Below, piece by piece: positions 52,591 to 62,055 of a DNA stretch of 64,000 nt. The position numbers and the translations under genes are program-made. Position 1 is the first letter of the stretch. Each line of letters opens with the position of its first letter. The stretch is from Ketobacter alkanivorans (GTDB lineage Bacteria; Pseudomonadota; Gammaproteobacteria; Pseudomonadales; Ketobacteraceae). The notes under the pieces were generated by a model that searched no databases, was not told the DNA's origin, and saw nothing but the letters and a program-made list of their open reading frames with translations. The stretch is taken from positions 3,725,990-3,789,989 of the forward strand of contig NZ_CP022684.1 in the NCBI RefSeq assembly GCF_002863865.1. Reading direction: 5' to 3'.

Positions 52591-54747
52591 ATGAGCGCTG
52601 TATCTTATCAACCAGTAGAGAAGCAAGCTGAAAAGGAAATTCCCCTGCAGGAGGCATCCCAGGACATCTGGCGGCAGAAATACTGCCTGCAGGACAGTGA
52701 AGGTAATCCTGTGGACGCGTCCATTGATCACTCCTTTCAGCGAGTGGCCCGAGCCCTGGCAGACGTAGAAGTCGACGACGCCAAGAAAGCCGAATGGTAT
52801 GACAAATTTCTGTGGGCTTTGCGCCACGGTGCCATCCCGGCGGGCCGTATCCTGTCCAATGCCGGTGCCCAGGCTTATAAAGCCGACACCTCAACCATTA
52901 ACTGCACCGTGTCCGGTACAGTTAATGACACCATGTCCGGTATTCTGGAAAAGAACTACGAAGCAGGCCTGACCCTGAAAGCCGGTTGCGGTATCGGCTA
53001 CGAGTTCTCGACCCTGCGTCCGCGCGGAGCCTACGTGTCCGGCGCGGGTGCCAAAACCTCCGGCCCACTGTCCTTTATGGATATCTTTGACCGCACCTGC
53101 TTCACCGTGTCCTCTGCCGGTGGTCGTCGTGGTGCCCAAATGGCGACATTCGACGTGTCCCATCCGGACGTATTGGAATTTATCAAGGCCAAGCGTGAAG
53201 ACGGTCGGCTGCGTCAGTTCAACCTGTCTCTGCTGATCGGAGAAGAGTTCATCGATTGTGTGGTGAAGGATGAAGAATGGCCGCTGGTGTTCCCCATCAA
53301 GGCCAACAGCCCTGATGCCAACAAAATGGATCTGAAAGACAAGACCAAGGTAGTGTGGCGCGAGTGGCCTGCCAATGACGGCTACATCGTCAATGATAAA
53401 GGCCTGGTTGCCTGCAAAATCTACGGTTACGAAAAAGCCCGCAAGATCTGGCACGCCATCATGTCCTCTACTTATGATTTTGCCGAGCCTGGTTTCATCC
53501 TCATCGACAAGGTGAATGAGATGAACAACAACTGGTTCTGCGAAAACATCCGGGCCACCAACCCCTGTGGCGAGCAGCCTCTGCCTGAGTATGGCAGCTG
53601 CCTGCTGGGTTCAGTGAACCTGACCCGTTTTGTGCGTAATCCGTTCACCGAAAAGGCCTTTTTCGATTGGGATGAATACCGCAAAGTAGTGTCCACCTTC
53701 ACGCGCATGCTGGATAACGTAGTGGAAATCAACGGCTTGCCGCTGGAGCGCCAACGCCACGAGATCACTCACAAGCGTCGTCATGGCATGGGTTTTCTGG
53801 GGTTGGGCTCAACCCTCACGATGCTGCGCATGAAATATGGATCGCCTGATTCCGTGGAGTTCACCGAGCAGGTATCCAAAGAAATGGCCGTTACCGGTTG
53901 GAAAACCGGCCTGGCGCTTTCAGAAGAGAAAGGCCCAGCGCCCATCATGGAGCAGGAGTTCAAGGTGGATGGCGCGATGCTGCGCAAACGCCCTGAAATG
54001 AAAAAGGATGGCTACAAAGTCGGCGACAAGATCAAAGGCAAGGTGCTGCACGCAAAATACAGCCGTTATATGCAACGGGTTGCCGAAGCAGAGCCTGAGC
54101 TGGTTGAAAAGCTGTCTCAGGTGGGATCTCGTTTTACCCACCATTCCTCCATCGCGCCGACGGGAACCATCTCTCTGTCCATCGCCAACAACGCCAGTAA
54201 CGGTATTGAGCCCAGCTTTGCGCACCACTATTCGCGCAACATCATCCGTGAAGGTCGCAAATCCAAAGAGAAGGTCGACGTGTTCTCTTACGAACTGCTG
54301 GCCTATCGTGAACTGGTGAACAGTGATGCCCTGCCCTTTACCGACGAGGCAGACAAACAGTTGCCAGAGTACTTCACGGCGACGGATAATGTCTCACCGG
54401 AACAGCATGTGGACATCCAGGCAGCGGCGCAGAAATGGGTGGATTCCTCCATTTCCAAAACCATCAACGTGCCCACGGACTTTGAATACGATAAGTTTAA
54501 AGACATCTACCTGTACGCTTTCCGTAAAGGTCTGAAAGGCTGTACTACCTTCCGCTTTAACCCGGAAGCCTTCCAGGGCGTGCTGGTGAAAGAAAAGGAT
54601 ATAGAGGCAACCCTGTATCGCTTTACCCTGGAAGACGGCACCGTACTGGAAGTCAAAGGTAACGAAGAGATACTGTACGATGGGGAAGTGCATTCCGCCG
54701 CCAACCTGTACGATGCCTTGAAAGAAGGCTACTACGGCAAGCTCTAA
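52591..54747 (+). CDS. nrdJa: B12-dependent ribonucleotide reductase, large part
   Basis: Class II (adenosylcobalamin-dependent) ribonucleotide reductase, 718 residues. It makes deoxyribonucleotides with or without oxygen. Active-site features: STINCTVSG (first Cys of the redox pair), NPCGEQPLPEYGSCLLGS (radical Cys and Glu), and APTGTISLSIANNASNGIEP. The usual C-terminal redox-cysteine tail is missing and is supplied by the next gene, as in the Pseudomonas NrdJa/NrdJb pair. Start at the ATG at 52591 with GAAGG; an in-frame GTG two codons upstream is less likely. Confidence 0.93.
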   Translation: MSAVSYQPVEKQAEKEIPLQEASQDIWRQKYCLQDSEGNPVDASIDHSFQRVARALADVEVDDAKKAEWYDKFLWALRHGAIPAGRILSNAGAQAYKADTSTINCTVSGTVNDTMSGILEKNYEAGLTLKAGCGIGYEFSTLRPRGAYVSGAGAKTSGPLSFMDIFDRTCFTVSSAGGRRGAQMATFDVSHPDVLEFIKAKREDGRLRQFNLSLLIGEEFIDCVVKDEEWPLVFPIKANSPDANKMDLKDKTKVVWREWPANDGYIVNDKGLVACKIYGYEKARKIWHAIMSSTYDFAEPGFILIDKVNEMNNNWFCENIRATNPCGEQPLPEYGSCLLGSVNLTRFVRNPFTEKAFFDWDEYRKVVSTFTRMLDNVVEINGLPLERQRHEITHKRRHGMGFLGLGSTLTMLRMKYGSPDSVEFTEQVSKEMAVTGWKTGLALSEEKGPAPIMEQEFKVDGAMLRKRPEMKKDGYKVGDKIKGKVLHAKYSRYMQRVAEAEPELVEKLSQVGSRFTHHSSIAPTGTISLSIANNASNGIEPSFAHHYSRNIIREGRKSKEKVDVFSYELLAYRELVNSDALPFTDEADKQLPEYFTATDNVSPEQHVDIQAAAQKWVDSSISKTINVPTDFEYDKFKDIYLYAFRKGLKGCTTFRFNPEAFQGVLVKEKDIEATLYRFTLEDGTVLEVKGNEEILYDGEVHSAANLYDALKEGYYGKL

Positions 54748-54801
54748 ATTGCGTGCAAACTCTATTACGTAACAGGAAGACGAGAATTCAGGTAATAAAC
54801 C

Positions 54802-55488
54802 ATGGCTAAAGAAATCAAATCAAAAATCGTTGGCTACGAAGTGGTTAAAGCCGATCAGCCTCAAGCTGAGCCGGTAAAGCCCGAAAGCAACGTCGTGCAT
54901 ATGCACGAAAGTGTGGAGCGCCCCGAGATGCTGTTGGGCTCTACCTACAAAATCAAAACGCCGTTATCCGATCATGCGTTGTACATCACCATCAACGACA
55001 TCATCCTTAACGAAGATACTGAGCACGAGCAGCGTCGCCCCTTTGAGATTTTCATCAACTCAAAGAACATGGAAAACTTCCAGTGGGTACTGGCGCTGAC
55101 TCGGGTAATTTCTGCTGTATTCCGTAAGGGGGGTGATTGCACCTTCCTGGTGGAAGAGCTGAAAGCAGTATTCGATCCTAAAGGGGGTTACTTCAAGCGT
55201 GGTGGAAAGTTCATGCCCTCGCTGGTGGCTGAAATCGGCGAAGCCATTGAGAACCACATGCGCATGATCGGTATGATTAAGAGCGATCTGGACGAGCACC
55301 AGAAAGCCTTTATTGAGAAGAAAAAGCAGGAGATCACAGCCCAGGCAAAAAAGCCTGAAGCGTCGCACGAGGAAGAGAGCTCCTTTCCAGCCGGAGCCAG
55401 CCTGTGCGGCAAGTGTAGTACCAAGGCCGTCATCTACATGGATGGCTGCATGACCTGCTTGAACTGCGGGGATTCCAAGTGCGGCTGA
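54802..55488 (+). CDS. nrdJb: B12-dependent ribonucleotide reductase, small part
   Basis: A 228-residue partner of NrdJa. The first 150 residues carry a domain that in unsplit class II enzymes follows the catalytic barrel (FEIFINSKNMENFQWVLAL, GGYFKRGGKFMPSL). The last 30 residues bear two Cys pairs, CGKCSTKAV and CLNCGDSKC, typical of the C-terminal redox or metal-binding tail that regenerates the active-site thiols. It follows nrdJa by 54 bases. A hairpin follows. Confidence 0.92.
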   Translation: MAKEIKSKIVGYEVVKADQPQAEPVKPESNVVHMHESVERPEMLLGSTYKIKTPLSDHALYITINDIILNEDTEHEQRRPFEIFINSKNMENFQWVLALTRVISAVFRKGGDCTFLVEELKAVFDPKGGYFKRGGKFMPSLVAEIGEAIENHMRMIGMIKSDLDEHQKAFIEKKKQEITAQAKKPEASHEEESSFPAGASLCGKCSTKAVIYMDGCMTCLNCGDSKCG

Positions 55489-55508
55489 TGGATAGCTGCT
55501 GAATCCTA

Positions 55509-55544
55509 CGCAAAAGGCCACGGTGAAAACTGTGGCCTTTTGCG
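55509..55544. terminator. Hairpin after nrdJb
   Basis: 13-base arms CGCAAAAGGCCAC/GTGGCCTTTTGCG with a ten-base loop. Probable transcript end; the T-rich part lies within the stem rather than after it. Confidence 0.75.
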
Positions 55545-55673
55545 TTATATGTCCCTTTAAAAACAATGGATATGCTGTCTCGTATTTAGTCTGAAAAGTC
55601 GCAAGCCCCCCATTTTGTCACTGCCTCCCAATGCTTATGACATTGTATGGCCTTTGTTTTGTCGATCAGCTAT

Positions 55674-56450
55674 CTATCGAAAGGTAAAGAACATGCCTAC
55701 GCGCTGTTTGTATTCCAGATAGCGTTGGCCAAACTCCCGGATCAGGTCTTTCTCTTCGAAACTGACACCAACGAATACGTACAGGGTTAGAAAAGCAGTG
55801 AGTACAAACTTGCTGGCAGTCATTTCCGGTACACACCACATGCCGATCAGTGCGCCCAGCATGATGGGGTGGCGGCTGTAGCGATACATCCAGTTTTCTT
55901 TGAACTCGGGCGACACATATTCACGATCATTGATGGCAAACCACATTTGGCGCAGACCAAACAGATCCCAATGATTAATGGAGAACGTCGCGGCAAACAG
56001 ATAGCCCCAACCTAGCGCAAACAATGACCATAAGGCGACCTGTGAGAGCAGGCTTTGTGCTTGCCAAAGCGTTCCTTCAACCGGTTGCCATAGTGCCAGG
56101 ATGATCATCAGGGTTACGCCGCTGCTCCAAACGTAGGTGCTGCGTTCACTGGCAGGGGTGAACCAGGCGTTAAAGGCACGTTTAAAGAAAGGCCGCGCCA
56201 TTATGGAATGCTGCAGACCAAACAGGCAGACCAGCAACCCATTGATGATCACAGCAGCGGTGGAGTGGGTGGTTAATGTTACCCAGCTCGCCATGGGGAT
56301 GATTCCGGCCATGGACAAAATAACAGCCATCAACCCAGAAAAACCGATCAGGTAGGAAATGGTACTGTACAGAATCAGAGCCGCTTTTTGGCTGCTGCCC
56401 AGAACTCCGTTAGCAGGGTTCATGTGGTTGGTGTGTTGGTATACGGTCAT
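55674..56450 (-). CDS. NnrU/ICMT-like membrane methyltransferase, MddA candidate
   Basis: A 258-residue membrane protein with about five to six helices. The C-terminal half has the isoprenylcysteine-methyltransferase-like pattern YRYSRHPIMLGALIGMWCVPEMT followed by SFEEKDLIREFGQRYLEYKQRVGMFF, in which RHP and EE are the S-adenosylmethionine-site residues of the family. The central LFGLRQMWF also fits MddA, the enzyme that methylates methanethiol to dimethylsulfide. Substrate is not proven by sequence. It diverges from an HxlR regulator gene across a repeat-rich gap, so that regulator probably controls it. AGGAG lies eight bases before the ATG. Confidence 0.7.
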   Translation of the reverse strand: MTVYQHTNHMNPANGVLGSSQKAALILYSTISYLIGFSGLMAVILSMAGIIPMASWVTLTTHSTAAVIINGLLVCLFGLQHSIMARPFFKRAFNAWFTPASERSTYVWSSGVTLMIILALWQPVEGTLWQAQSLLSQVALWSLFALGWGYLFAATFSINHWDLFGLRQMWFAINDREYVSPEFKENWMYRYSRHPIMLGALIGMWCVPEMTASKFVLTAFLTLYVFVGVSFEEKDLIREFGQRYLEYKQRVGMFFTFR

Positions 56451-56827
56451 GGTGTGGCTCCTGTTTAGATTAAGTTTGTTTGTGTACAGATGGCGGGCCT
56501 GTTCAGGTTGTCGTGATTTTTTTGTACAAACTGTGATTTGCTGTCAAAATCAAAAGCCCTGTCGCTAGGCTGGCTGCCAAGATTGTTAAGGCGTTCTTCT
56601 ACCGTTGAGTAAAAGAGGCCGTGTTGTAGTGATTCGACAGGTTCATGCTAGGTTAGACGGGGCGGCAACTATACTTTCAGATCTGTAGTAACTAACTACG
56701 TAAACTGTAGTAACCCACTCCTGATTCCGTAGTTAGCGGATTGACTGCATTACTGACTGAAATTTGGGTGAGAAATCTCACATTTTGCGGGTGCACTATA
56801 ACCACCCCTAAAAAGAAGGGTTATGCA
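56451..56827. promoter_or_regulatory. Divergent control region with repeated GTAGTWA heptamers
   Basis: 377 bases between divergent genes. Four copies of a GTAGTWA-type heptamer lie in 52 bases: GTAGTAA at 56685, its inverse TAACTAC at 56693, GTAGTAA at 56707 and GTAGTTA at 56729. The first two form a dyad with a one-base centre. Likely operators for the HxlR regulator. Confidence 0.6.
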
Positions 56828-57541
56828 ATGCAATACGGACAATTCTGCCCAATATCCAAGGCCGCTGAAGTTCTGGGTGATAAATGGTCTCTTCTTATTG
56901 TGCGTGAGCTGCTAATGGGGGCTTCGCGCTTCAATAATCTGTTGCGCGGATTAAGCTCCATTTCACCCACCATGCTAACCAAGCGACTCAATGAGCTTTG
57001 TATTGCCGGCATTGTGCTGAAAAAGAAAATACCCGGCCAGAAAGGGTACGAATATTTTTTAACTCAGTCCGGTCAAGAGTTGGTGCCTGTGCTGAAAGCC
57101 CTGGGGGTCTGGGGGATGCGTTGGGCTCGAGAGGGTATGCCTGATGCCGATTTGGATGTTGAGCTGTTGATGCTGTATATGGAGCGCAGCGTAGATCCGC
57201 GGCAGCTGGTGGGAAACGAGACGGTAATTCGTTTTAAATTCACTGATCTGGAGGAATTTAAGGATTGGTGGGTGGTGGTGAAGAATGAGCAGGTGGATAC
57301 CTGTGTACATGATCCCGGTAAAGATGTGGATGTGTATTTCACTACGGATTTGCGTACCATGATTCAAGCCTGGATGGGGGACATCAGTTACAAGCAGGCC
57401 ATAGCGGACAAGCGACTCCTGCTGGTGGGGCAATCTGCGCTCACCAAAAATATCTCACGCTGGTTGCGGCCCTCTATATTTGACGGTATTCCCCCTGCCG
57501 ATGAGATTCGCCATGACAGTATGATGGGTGCTGGTATTTAA
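56828..57541 (+). CDS. HxlR-family regulator with C-terminal ligand domain
   Basis: A 237-residue transcription factor. HxlR winged helix in the first 100 residues (CPISKAAEVLGDKWSLLIVRELLMG, SRFNNLLRGLSSISPTMLTKRL). The C-terminal half resembles an SCP2-like lipid-binding domain, seen in many longer HxlR proteins. Start at the ATG at 56828, after GAAGGG; the longer upstream frame lacks homology. Divergent from the methyltransferase gene. Confidence 0.88.
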   Translation: MQYGQFCPISKAAEVLGDKWSLLIVRELLMGASRFNNLLRGLSSISPTMLTKRLNELCIAGIVLKKKIPGQKGYEYFLTQSGQELVPVLKALGVWGMRWAREGMPDADLDVELLMLYMERSVDPRQLVGNETVIRFKFTDLEEFKDWWVVVKNEQVDTCVHDPGKDVDVYFTTDLRTMIQAWMGDISYKQAIADKRLLLVGQSALTKNISRWLRPSIFDGIPPADEIRHDSMMGAGI

Positions 57542-57580
57542 GTTAGAATTCAACGCATTATATAAAGTCAGGAATGCCAG

Positions 57581-58033
57581 ATGCTTAAAATATGGGTGGA
57601 TGCGGATGCTTGCCCCGTGGTTATTAAAGACATTCTGTTTCGGGCAGCAGAGCGCGCAGGGATCACCACAACCTTGGTGGCCAACCAGTTCCTGCGGGTA
57701 CCCAAATCACAATATATTCATTTTGTGCAAGTAGAGTCCGGTTTTGATATTGCCGATAATGAGATCGTGCGACGCGTCGAGGCCGGTGACTTGGTGATCA
57801 CCAGCGATATTCCATTGGCTGCAGAGGCCATTGAAAAGGGCGCGGTTGCGCTCAGCCCTCGCGGCGAGTTGCATACCAAAGAAAACATTGGAGCGCGGCT
57901 TAATATGCGTGACTTTCTCGATACCATGCGTTCCAGTGGCTTGGACACAGGCGGCCCGCCGCCGCTGAGTCAAAATGACAGACAGTCCTTTGCTAATCAT
58001 CTTGATCGAATACTGGCTCAGGCCAAATCCTGA
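57581..58033 (+). CDS. yaiI: YaiI/YqxD family protein (DUF188)
   Basis: A 150-residue PIN-like protein of the YaiI/YqxD family, of unknown biochemical role. Signatures: [22 protein letters not shown], the block [25 protein letters not shown] and [14 protein letters not shown] [11 protein letters not shown]. Conserved aspartates sit at nuclease-like positions. Standalone, 39 bases after the HxlR gene. Confidence 0.92.
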   Translation: MLKIWVDADACPVVIKDILFRAAERAGITTTLVANQFLRVPKSQYIHFVQVESGFDIADNEIVRRVEAGDLVITSDIPLAAEAIEKGAVALSPRGELHTKENIGARLNMRDFLDTMRSSGLDTGGPPPLSQNDRQSFANHLDRILAQAKS

Positions 58034-58069
58034 CCCTTGCGCATAACGTGACCTTATAAGGAGATTTCT

Positions 58070-58789
58070 ATGACCAGTAAAAATACGCTTGCTGCTGTCT
58101 TGTTGGGGGTGTTTGTTTGTATTGGGTTAATAGGTTTAGGTTATGTGTTGGGCAGCTCTGCGATTAAGTTCAAAGAGTATGAGCGCACGGTAACGGTGAA
58201 GGGGCTGTCCGAACGGGAGTACGATGCGGACATCGTTATCTGGCCGATTCAGTTTACCGAGGCAAGCAATGAGCTGGGTGCGCTATACAGTGCGCTGGAC
58301 AACAGCACAGCAAAGATCAAAACGTTTTTGAAGGGAAACGGCATCGCAGTGAAGGACATTACGGCTTCTGCGCCAGCGATAACGGATAAATCCGCTCAGC
58401 AATATGGAAATAATGGCACAGTGGAGTTTCGTTATACTGCTCAGCAGACGGTGACGGTGTATTCCAAAGATATCGCCGCTGTACGTGCTGTAATGAGCAA
58501 GCTTTCGGAGTTGGGCAAGCAGGGCATTGTTATTACCCGTGGTGATTATCAGGCGCAAACAGAATACCTGTTTACCCGTTTGAATGAGGTCAAACCCGAG
58601 ATGATCGAAGAGGCCACCAAGCAGGCTCGGGAAGTGGCGATCAAGTTTGCTAATGATTCGCAAAGCAGTCTGGGTAAGATCAAGCAAGCTACCCAGGGTC
58701 AATTCAGCATAGCGCCAAGGGACAAGAATAATCCCCACATCAAGAAAGTCAGAGTAGTGTCAACGGTAGAGTATTACCTTTCCGACTGA
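58070..58789 (+). CDS. SIMPL-domain (DUF541) protein
   Basis: A 239-residue protein with one N-terminal membrane helix (about 7-27), then a periplasmic SIMPL domain: RTVTVKGLSEREYDADI, VEFRYTAQQTVTVYSKD, and the end region KQAREVAIKFANDSQSSLGKI. SIMPL proteins form ring-like oligomers in a few species; no clear function. AAGGAG before the ATG. Confidence 0.88.
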   Translation: MTSKNTLAAVLLGVFVCIGLIGLGYVLGSSAIKFKEYERTVTVKGLSEREYDADIVIWPIQFTEASNELGALYSALDNSTAKIKTFLKGNGIAVKDITASAPAITDKSAQQYGNNGTVEFRYTAQQTVTVYSKDIAAVRAVMSKLSELGKQGIVITRGDYQAQTEYLFTRLNEVKPEMIEEATKQAREVAIKFANDSQSSLGKIKQATQGQFSIAPRDKNNPHIKKVRVVSTVEYYLSD

Positions 58790-58993
58790 TCAAACTCATC
58801 GCAGATACTTATTCTGCCAACGTTTATGCCAATTTTACCTTCCGTGCAGAATACGTACGATCTGGATCACCTTTCATCATGTTGTCTTTGAATTCACAGC
58901 GAACGCCTCGAATAATTCAGCAGGCTTATCGATCTTTGCAATGGCAAGTCGTTGCTCATGTGTCATTCAATACAATAAAAAAGGATTCACAAT

Positions 58994-60478
58994 ATGATGA
59001 AGAACAAGAGTGCAGTGTTGGCGCTGGCCGCACTGTTTTCGGTGGGCTTGCAAGGTTGCAAGATAAAAGACAATCCATACGCATTTGAAGGCCAGGAATG
59101 TTATCCCGAACAGGCTGCAACCGGTTATCGCGCTACACCCATAGGCGCGGTAGCCGAATCAATAAGTAGTACCGATTCTATCGTGCCCTGTTTATCAAAA
59201 ACCGGCTTCGGTTCGGCAGAGCCCACCATGGCTATTAAAAACGATGGCAGTATTTTTTATGGGCCGGCCTTTACCAATGAAGGTAATGGCATCATCCGTT
59301 CACGTGATAACGGCGTCAGTTGGGATTTTCTTCCGATCACCTTACCCAATGGTGAAGATCACAGCAGAGTACAGCCGTTTTTGGGTATGGAGCCAGTCAC
59401 TGAACGCGTGTTTTTTCATTCCTCAAAACTTAACACAGGTGGCCTCGACGAACTGGATTTTGGCTTTGGTTTTAATATGAGCTGGAGTGACGATGACGGT
59501 GCCACCTGGGGGTATACCAATGTTGAGATGGCCGCATTCGACTGGGGCAAGGTTTACGCGGGGCCACCGGTTTACAGCGAACCCACAGGCACATCCAACG
59601 TGTTGTATTTGTCCGCACCTACGCCGATTTCAACGCCGGCTGTGATTGTTTCGCCGCAGAAGCAGCAGGTTATGCGCTCACTGGATAATGGTGAAAGTTG
59701 GGATGAGGTGGGGTTCTTGAGTTTAAAACCATCGGATAACGATTGTCATTTTCTGGAATGGGTCATCATGGGCGCAGGGGTTGTCGATCCGAACGACGGC
59801 ACCGTGTATATCGGGTTCCGGCGTTGCAACCGATTGGGTATCGGTATCAGTCATGATGAAGGCGTCACCTGGCAGGTGCAGGACATTCCTAACACTAACT
59901 TGATTAACTACTACACCGTTTTGGATGTGGGGTTGGTAAATGGAAACTACGTGATGGGTGAGCCGCTTTCTATCGACAGCGATGGCAATCTCTACGCAGT
60001 TTATCCTGATGTGGATGATGTTCTGCGTATGACCATTAGCCGTGATGGTGGCCAAAGCTGGTCCGCTCCTGTGGTGGTGTCCGCCCCGAATGTGCGCAGT
60101 GTGCGTTATGGCTCGCTTACGGTTAAAACGCCGGGTACGGTTGCCATCGCCTACTATGGCAACATCGGAAAAGCACCCTATCATGCGATGATGGCGGAAT
60201 CTCTCAATGCCTTTGATGCTAACCCGGTTTTCAGGGGAGCCATCGTGAATAATGTAAATGATCCAGTGTATCCGATCGGGTTTGATCCTGGGTATTTGGG
60301 TATGTTTGTTGGTGGGGATCTGAATGAAATTGTACAGGTGCGTTACGCTCCCAATGGTGATGTTTTTGCCACGTTCAATGTCAATATGTGCCCTGACTAT
60401 ATTAATTGTACCTGGGATATAACCGAGAAAGCCCAATCACAACTGCAGGGTGGATTGGGGCGTTTGATTCACCAGTAA
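58994..60478 (+). CDS. Sialidase-like beta-propeller lipoprotein with Asp boxes
   Basis: A 494-residue lipoprotein (lipobox L-Q-G-C22; Lys at +2, so outer membrane). Five Asp-box motifs of the S-x-D-x-G-x-S/T-W type are visible (SRDNGVSWDF, SDDDGATWGY, SLDNGESWDE, SHDEGVTWQV, SRDGGQSWSA), each at a beta-hairpin of a six-bladed propeller like that of sialidases and BNR proteins. The catalytic Arg triad and Tyr/Glu pair of true sialidases cannot be confirmed from sequence, so it may be a binding or structural protein. Two adjacent ATGs; AAGGA favours the first. A terminator follows. Confidence 0.75.
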   Translation: MMKNKSAVLALAALFSVGLQGCKIKDNPYAFEGQECYPEQAATGYRATPIGAVAESISSTDSIVPCLSKTGFGSAEPTMAIKNDGSIFYGPAFTNEGNGIIRSRDNGVSWDFLPITLPNGEDHSRVQPFLGMEPVTERVFFHSSKLNTGGLDELDFGFGFNMSWSDDDGATWGYTNVEMAAFDWGKVYAGPPVYSEPTGTSNVLYLSAPTPISTPAVIVSPQKQQVMRSLDNGESWDEVGFLSLKPSDNDCHFLEWVIMGAGVVDPNDGTVYIGFRRCNRLGIGISHDEGVTWQVQDIPNTNLINYYTVLDVGLVNGNYVMGEPLSIDSDGNLYAVYPDVDDVLRMTISRDGGQSWSAPVVVSAPNVRSVRYGSLTVKTPGTVAIAYYGNIGKAPYHAMMAESLNAFDANPVFRGAIVNNVNDPVYPIGFDPGYLGMFVGGDLNEIVQVRYAPNGDVFATFNVNMCPDYINCTWDITEKAQSQLQGGLGRLIHQ

Positions 60479-60516
60479 GGTGTTCTAGGTTCAGTTTTAC
60501 CGCGCGTATTTGTTGA

Positions 60517-60553
60517 GGCCTCAAGGTGGCATTGCTGCCCTGAGGCCTTTTTT
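60517..60553 (+). terminator. Intrinsic terminator after the Asp-box lipoprotein gene
   Basis: GGCCTCA (60517-60523) pairs with TGAGGCC (60541-60547) around an imperfect inner stem, followed by six T. Confidence 0.85.
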
Positions 60554-60610
60554 GTGGCAGCTTCCCAATCCCCATTGATTGTTGATCGTTAAGTTGGTGG
60601 CCAGCCTGCC

Positions 60611-60649
60611 CATATATATGATTTGACATATATATGAGAATATATATGA
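60611..60649. promoter_or_regulatory. Three direct copies of CATATATATGA (ArsR operator region)
   Basis: CATATATATGA at 60611 and 60627 and ATATATATGA at 60640. Each contains the self-complementary core CATATATATG or part of it. They lie 50-90 bases upstream of arsR, where its own operator should be. Confidence 0.6.
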
Positions 60650-60698
60650 TTGCGACGTGCCTGTGGCCCGCTTGGGTTACTGATATGGAGGCGTCATT

Positions 60699-61043
60699 TT
60701 GGACCCATTATCGTTTTATAAATGTCTGGCGGATGAAACCCGACTGCGCTGCCTGATGCTGATTGAGCAGGAGGGCGAGCTGTGTGTGTGCGAATTGATG
60801 GCCGCGTTGGATGAGATTCAGCCCAAGATCTCTCGCCATTTGGCTCAGCTGAGAAAATGTAACTTGTTACAGGATCGCAGGCAGGGTCAATGGGTGTTCT
60901 ATCGAATCAACCCTTCCATGCCTGAATGGGCGCAGCAGGTGTTGGCGCAAACCACCCAGGCCAATACAGCGTTCATTAAATCCAATGTTCGCAATCTCTG
61001 CTCCATGGGGGGGCGGCCAGAACGGGCCCAAACCTGTTGCTAG
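60699..61043 (+). CDS. arsR: Arsenite-responsive repressor ArsR
   Basis: Metal-sensing repressor of 114 residues. The helix-turn-helix contains the arsenite-binding signature ELCVCEL (Cys29 and Cys31) and the recognition helix SRHLAQLRK. A third thiol is available in the QTCC tail. Start is a TTG at 60699: GGAGG lies seven bases before it and the frame has no better start. First gene of an arsenic operon; repeated AT-rich elements lie upstream. Confidence 0.92.
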   Translation: MDPLSFYKCLADETRLRCLMLIEQEGELCVCELMAALDEIQPKISRHLAQLRKCNLLQDRRQGQWVFYRINPSMPEWAQQVLAQTTQANTAFIKSNVRNLCSMGGRPERAQTCC

Positions 61044-61053
61044 AGACTGAATC

Positions 61054-62046
61054 ATGTTCGAAATATTCAAAAGTTTCGCGTCTGTTATTGTTTACGATCT
61101 ATTGCAGTTGCCCCAAGGCACCAAGCTAGCCGACAGCCTGCATTTCTTTATCGAAGACACCACCAAAATCTTCGCGTTGTTGCTGGTGATGATCTATTTC
61201 ATTGCTCTGCTGCGGGCCTCATTGCGCGTGGAAAAGGTGAGGGACTTTCTGGCGGGCAGGCACCGTGGCGTGGGCTATGTGCTGGGGTCGGCATTCGGGG
61301 CCATCACCCCGTTTTGCTCCTGTTCCAGCATTCCGGTGTTTTTGGGGTTTACTTCCGCAGGCATCCCCGTCGGGATCACCATGGCGTTTCTGTTGACCTC
61401 TCCACTGATCAACGAGGTGGCGGTGTTGCTGCTGATGAGTTTGCTGGGCTGGCAGTTTACGGTGTTATATGTGCTGGTGGGTATGGCTGTGGGTATCGTT
61501 GGGGGGATCTTTCTGGATCTGATTAAGGCCGAGCGCTGGTTGCAGCCGTTTGCAGCACAAGCCTTACACCATGCTAGAACCGGTCAGGCGGTTGTGGGTG
61601 CAATACCCACGCAAACGCTGACCCTGTCGCAGCGTCATGCATTCGCTAAAACGGAAACTCTGGATATTTTCACCCGGGTATGGAAATGGGTGATTGTGGG
61701 GGTGGGGCTGGGCGCGGCGCTGCACGGTTTTGTGCCGGCCGGTTGGCTGGAATCCCATCTGGGGGATGGTCAGTGGTGGTCGGTGCCTGCTGCCGTATTG
61801 CTGGGCATTCCGTTGTATTCCAATGCCACCGGTGTAATTCCGGTGATGGAAGGGTTGTTGGTGAAGGGGCTGCCGGTGGGTACGACCTTGGCATTCTGCA
61901 TGAGCACCGTAGCTGCCAGTTTTCCTGAATTCATACTACTGAAGCAAGTCATGCAGTGGCGTTTGCTGGCGATGCTGTTTGTGATGTTGCTGGTGGCGTT
62001 TACGGTGGTGGGTTGGGTCTTTAACGGGTTACATTTTTCTATCTAG
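61054..62046 (+). CDS. ArsP-like permease (DUF318)
   Basis: A 330-residue membrane protein with about eight helices of the PF03773 permease family, which includes ArsP, an exporter of trivalent organoarsenicals. The signatures FCSCSSIPVFLGF and LLTSPLINEVAVLL are intact; the cysteines in CSC are candidates for As binding. It begins 10 bases after arsR. Whether it moves methylated arsenic, arsenite or another substrate is unproven. Confidence 0.85.
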   Translation: MFEIFKSFASVIVYDLLQLPQGTKLADSLHFFIEDTTKIFALLLVMIYFIALLRASLRVEKVRDFLAGRHRGVGYVLGSAFGAITPFCSCSSIPVFLGFTSAGIPVGITMAFLLTSPLINEVAVLLLMSLLGWQFTVLYVLVGMAVGIVGGIFLDLIKAERWLQPFAAQALHHARTGQAVVGAIPTQTLTLSQRHAFAKTETLDIFTRVWKWVIVGVGLGAALHGFVPAGWLESHLGDGQWWSVPAAVLLGIPLYSNATGVIPVMEGLLVKGLPVGTTLAFCMSTVAASFPEFILLKQVMQWRLLAMLFVMLLVAFTVVGWVFNGLHFSI

Positions 62047-62055
62047 GAGAACCTG

